A program made the translations under genes and the position numbers. The notes beneath the pieces were generated by a model, which was given only the letters and a program-made list of their open reading frames with translations, was not told the DNA's origin and ran no database searches. DNA of 5,921 bases from contig JBGUSX010000117.1 in the NCBI GenBank assembly GCA_045132775.1, positions 1 through 5,921 on the forward strand. The letters are read 5' to 3'. Positions 5,637 through 5,921 of this stretch are shown piece by piece. The stretch's first letter is position 1; each line of letters starts with the position of its first letter. The stretch is from SVTX01 sp045132775 (GTDB taxonomy: Bacteria; Bacillota; Clostridia; Oscillospirales; CAG-272).

Positions 5637-5662
5637 TTTACAAATATTGCTTTCTCACTTGT

Positions 5663-5691
5663 ATTTTACCATATTTTTCCCAACTTGTCAA
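5663..5691 (-). promoter_or_regulatory. Sigma-70/A promoter of the kinase-like gene
   Basis: On the minus strand TTGACA (5691-5686) and TAAAAT (5668-5663) are separated by 17 bases. The -35 is consensus and the -10 has one mismatch. The predicted start is near 5656, with a leader of about 32 bases. It shares ATTGACAAG and ATGGT elements with the ABC operon promoter. Confidence 0.85.
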
Positions 5692-5708
5692 TATTTTTCT
5701 TTCACGAT

Positions 5709-5732
5709 AAATTGTGCAATAAATTGCAATTT
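5709..5732. repeat. Tandem AAATTG-GCAAT repeat and palindrome upstream of the kinase-like promoter
   Basis: AAATTGTGCAAT (5709-5720) is followed directly by AAATTGCAAT (5721-5730). The latter lies in a perfect 12-bp palindrome AAATTGCAATTT (5721-5732). It sits 18-41 bases upstream of the -35 box. It could be a regulator site, or the outer boundary of the repeat element that starts near 5741. Confidence 0.35.
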
Positions 5733-5740
5733 AACGAATA

Positions 5741-5921
5741 GCCTTCTCCAGCGGAGAAGGGGGACCACGAAGTGGTGGATGAGGAGGTCGCCATTAAGTT
5801 GTGCACCACTGTCGTACCGTGGATTTTGTCTTGTGGCATAAGGTTTCTTGTGCAACGAAATAAGGTAATCAGAGGACGTGAAGCCCTTGAAAAAGCGACC
5901 TCCTAATCCACCGCTTACGCG
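5741..5921. repeat. MITE/REP-type element with inverted arms, truncated by the window edge
   Basis: A hairpin CCTTCTCC-AGC-GGAGAAGG (5742-5760) is followed by a small stem ACCAC-GAA-GTGGT (5764-5776) and the tail GGTGGATGAGGAGGTCGC (5774-5791). That tail recurs inverted at 5895-5912 with 17 of 18 bases matching. The inverted copy is followed by CGC-TTA-CGCG, the counterpart of the small stem, cut off at the last base. The ~103 bases between the arms hold no gene. The layout (structured ends in inverted orientation around a short non-coding core) fits a miniature inverted-repeat or REP-type element. Similar GGAGAAGG...GGTGGATGAGG sequences are familiar from clostridial intergenic regions, from memory and not checked. 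Confidence 0.65.

Noticed and set aside
5536..5841. Plus-strand frame spanning the kinase-like start, its promoter and the edge repeat
   Set aside because: It crosses the promoter and repeat structures and is antisense to the conserved N-terminus of the kinase-like gene.
5741..5921. CRISPR array
   Set aside because: The repeats are inverted, only two copies are present, and the spacing is about 100 bases, which does not fit regular direct repeats.

Overview
This window looks like a Firmicutes chromosome segment, probably Clostridia (Oscillospiraceae/Christensenellales-like). That is inferred from moderate GC content, strong GGAG/AAGGAGG ribosome binding sites, near-consensus TTGACA-17-TATAAT promoters, a Gram-positive-type lipoprotein signal, and the style of the intergenic hairpins. 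There is no rRNA or phylogenetic marker to settle it.

Layout. Positions 1-240 hold no credible gene but contain three consecutive strong hairpins. A sigma-70/A-type promoter (244-272) then drives a single plus-strand gene, 326-1825. It encodes a complete heparanase-like glycoside hydrolase (GH79) with both catalytic glutamates and no signal peptide. Its 3' flank has a long GA/CT-rich hairpin (1833-1890), followed by a perfect 15-bp bidirectional terminator (1958-1994). That terminator is shared with a convergent minus-strand operon.

The minus-strand operon, in transcription order, is: a perfect consensus promoter (4903-4875), a short leader carrying a dyad at the predicted +1, a substrate-binding lipoprotein (4792-3821), an intergenic region with two hairpins, a membrane permease (3710-2784), and an ATPase (2791-1997) overlapping the permease by 8 bases. 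The three proteins form one complete ABC importer of the COG2984/COG4120/COG1101 type, the family that includes the predicted tryptophan transporter TrpXYZ. The ligand cannot be read from this window: there is no T-box and no Trp-rich leader peptide.

Upstream lies a separate single-gene minus-strand unit with its own near-consensus promoter (5691-5663) and terminator. It encodes a cytidylate kinase-like P-loop protein (5624-5010). The last ~180 bases contain a compact hairpin repeat and an inverted copy of its tail. This looks like one side and interior of a MITE/REP-type element running off the window edge.

I see no CRISPR array, tRNA, rRNA, transposase, phage gene or defence system. The most unusual items are the cytoplasmic-looking heparanase homologue, the structured repeat at the right edge with compensatory stem changes, and the hairpins inside and at the start of the ABC operon. 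I do not see evidence for a wholly new multi-gene system.
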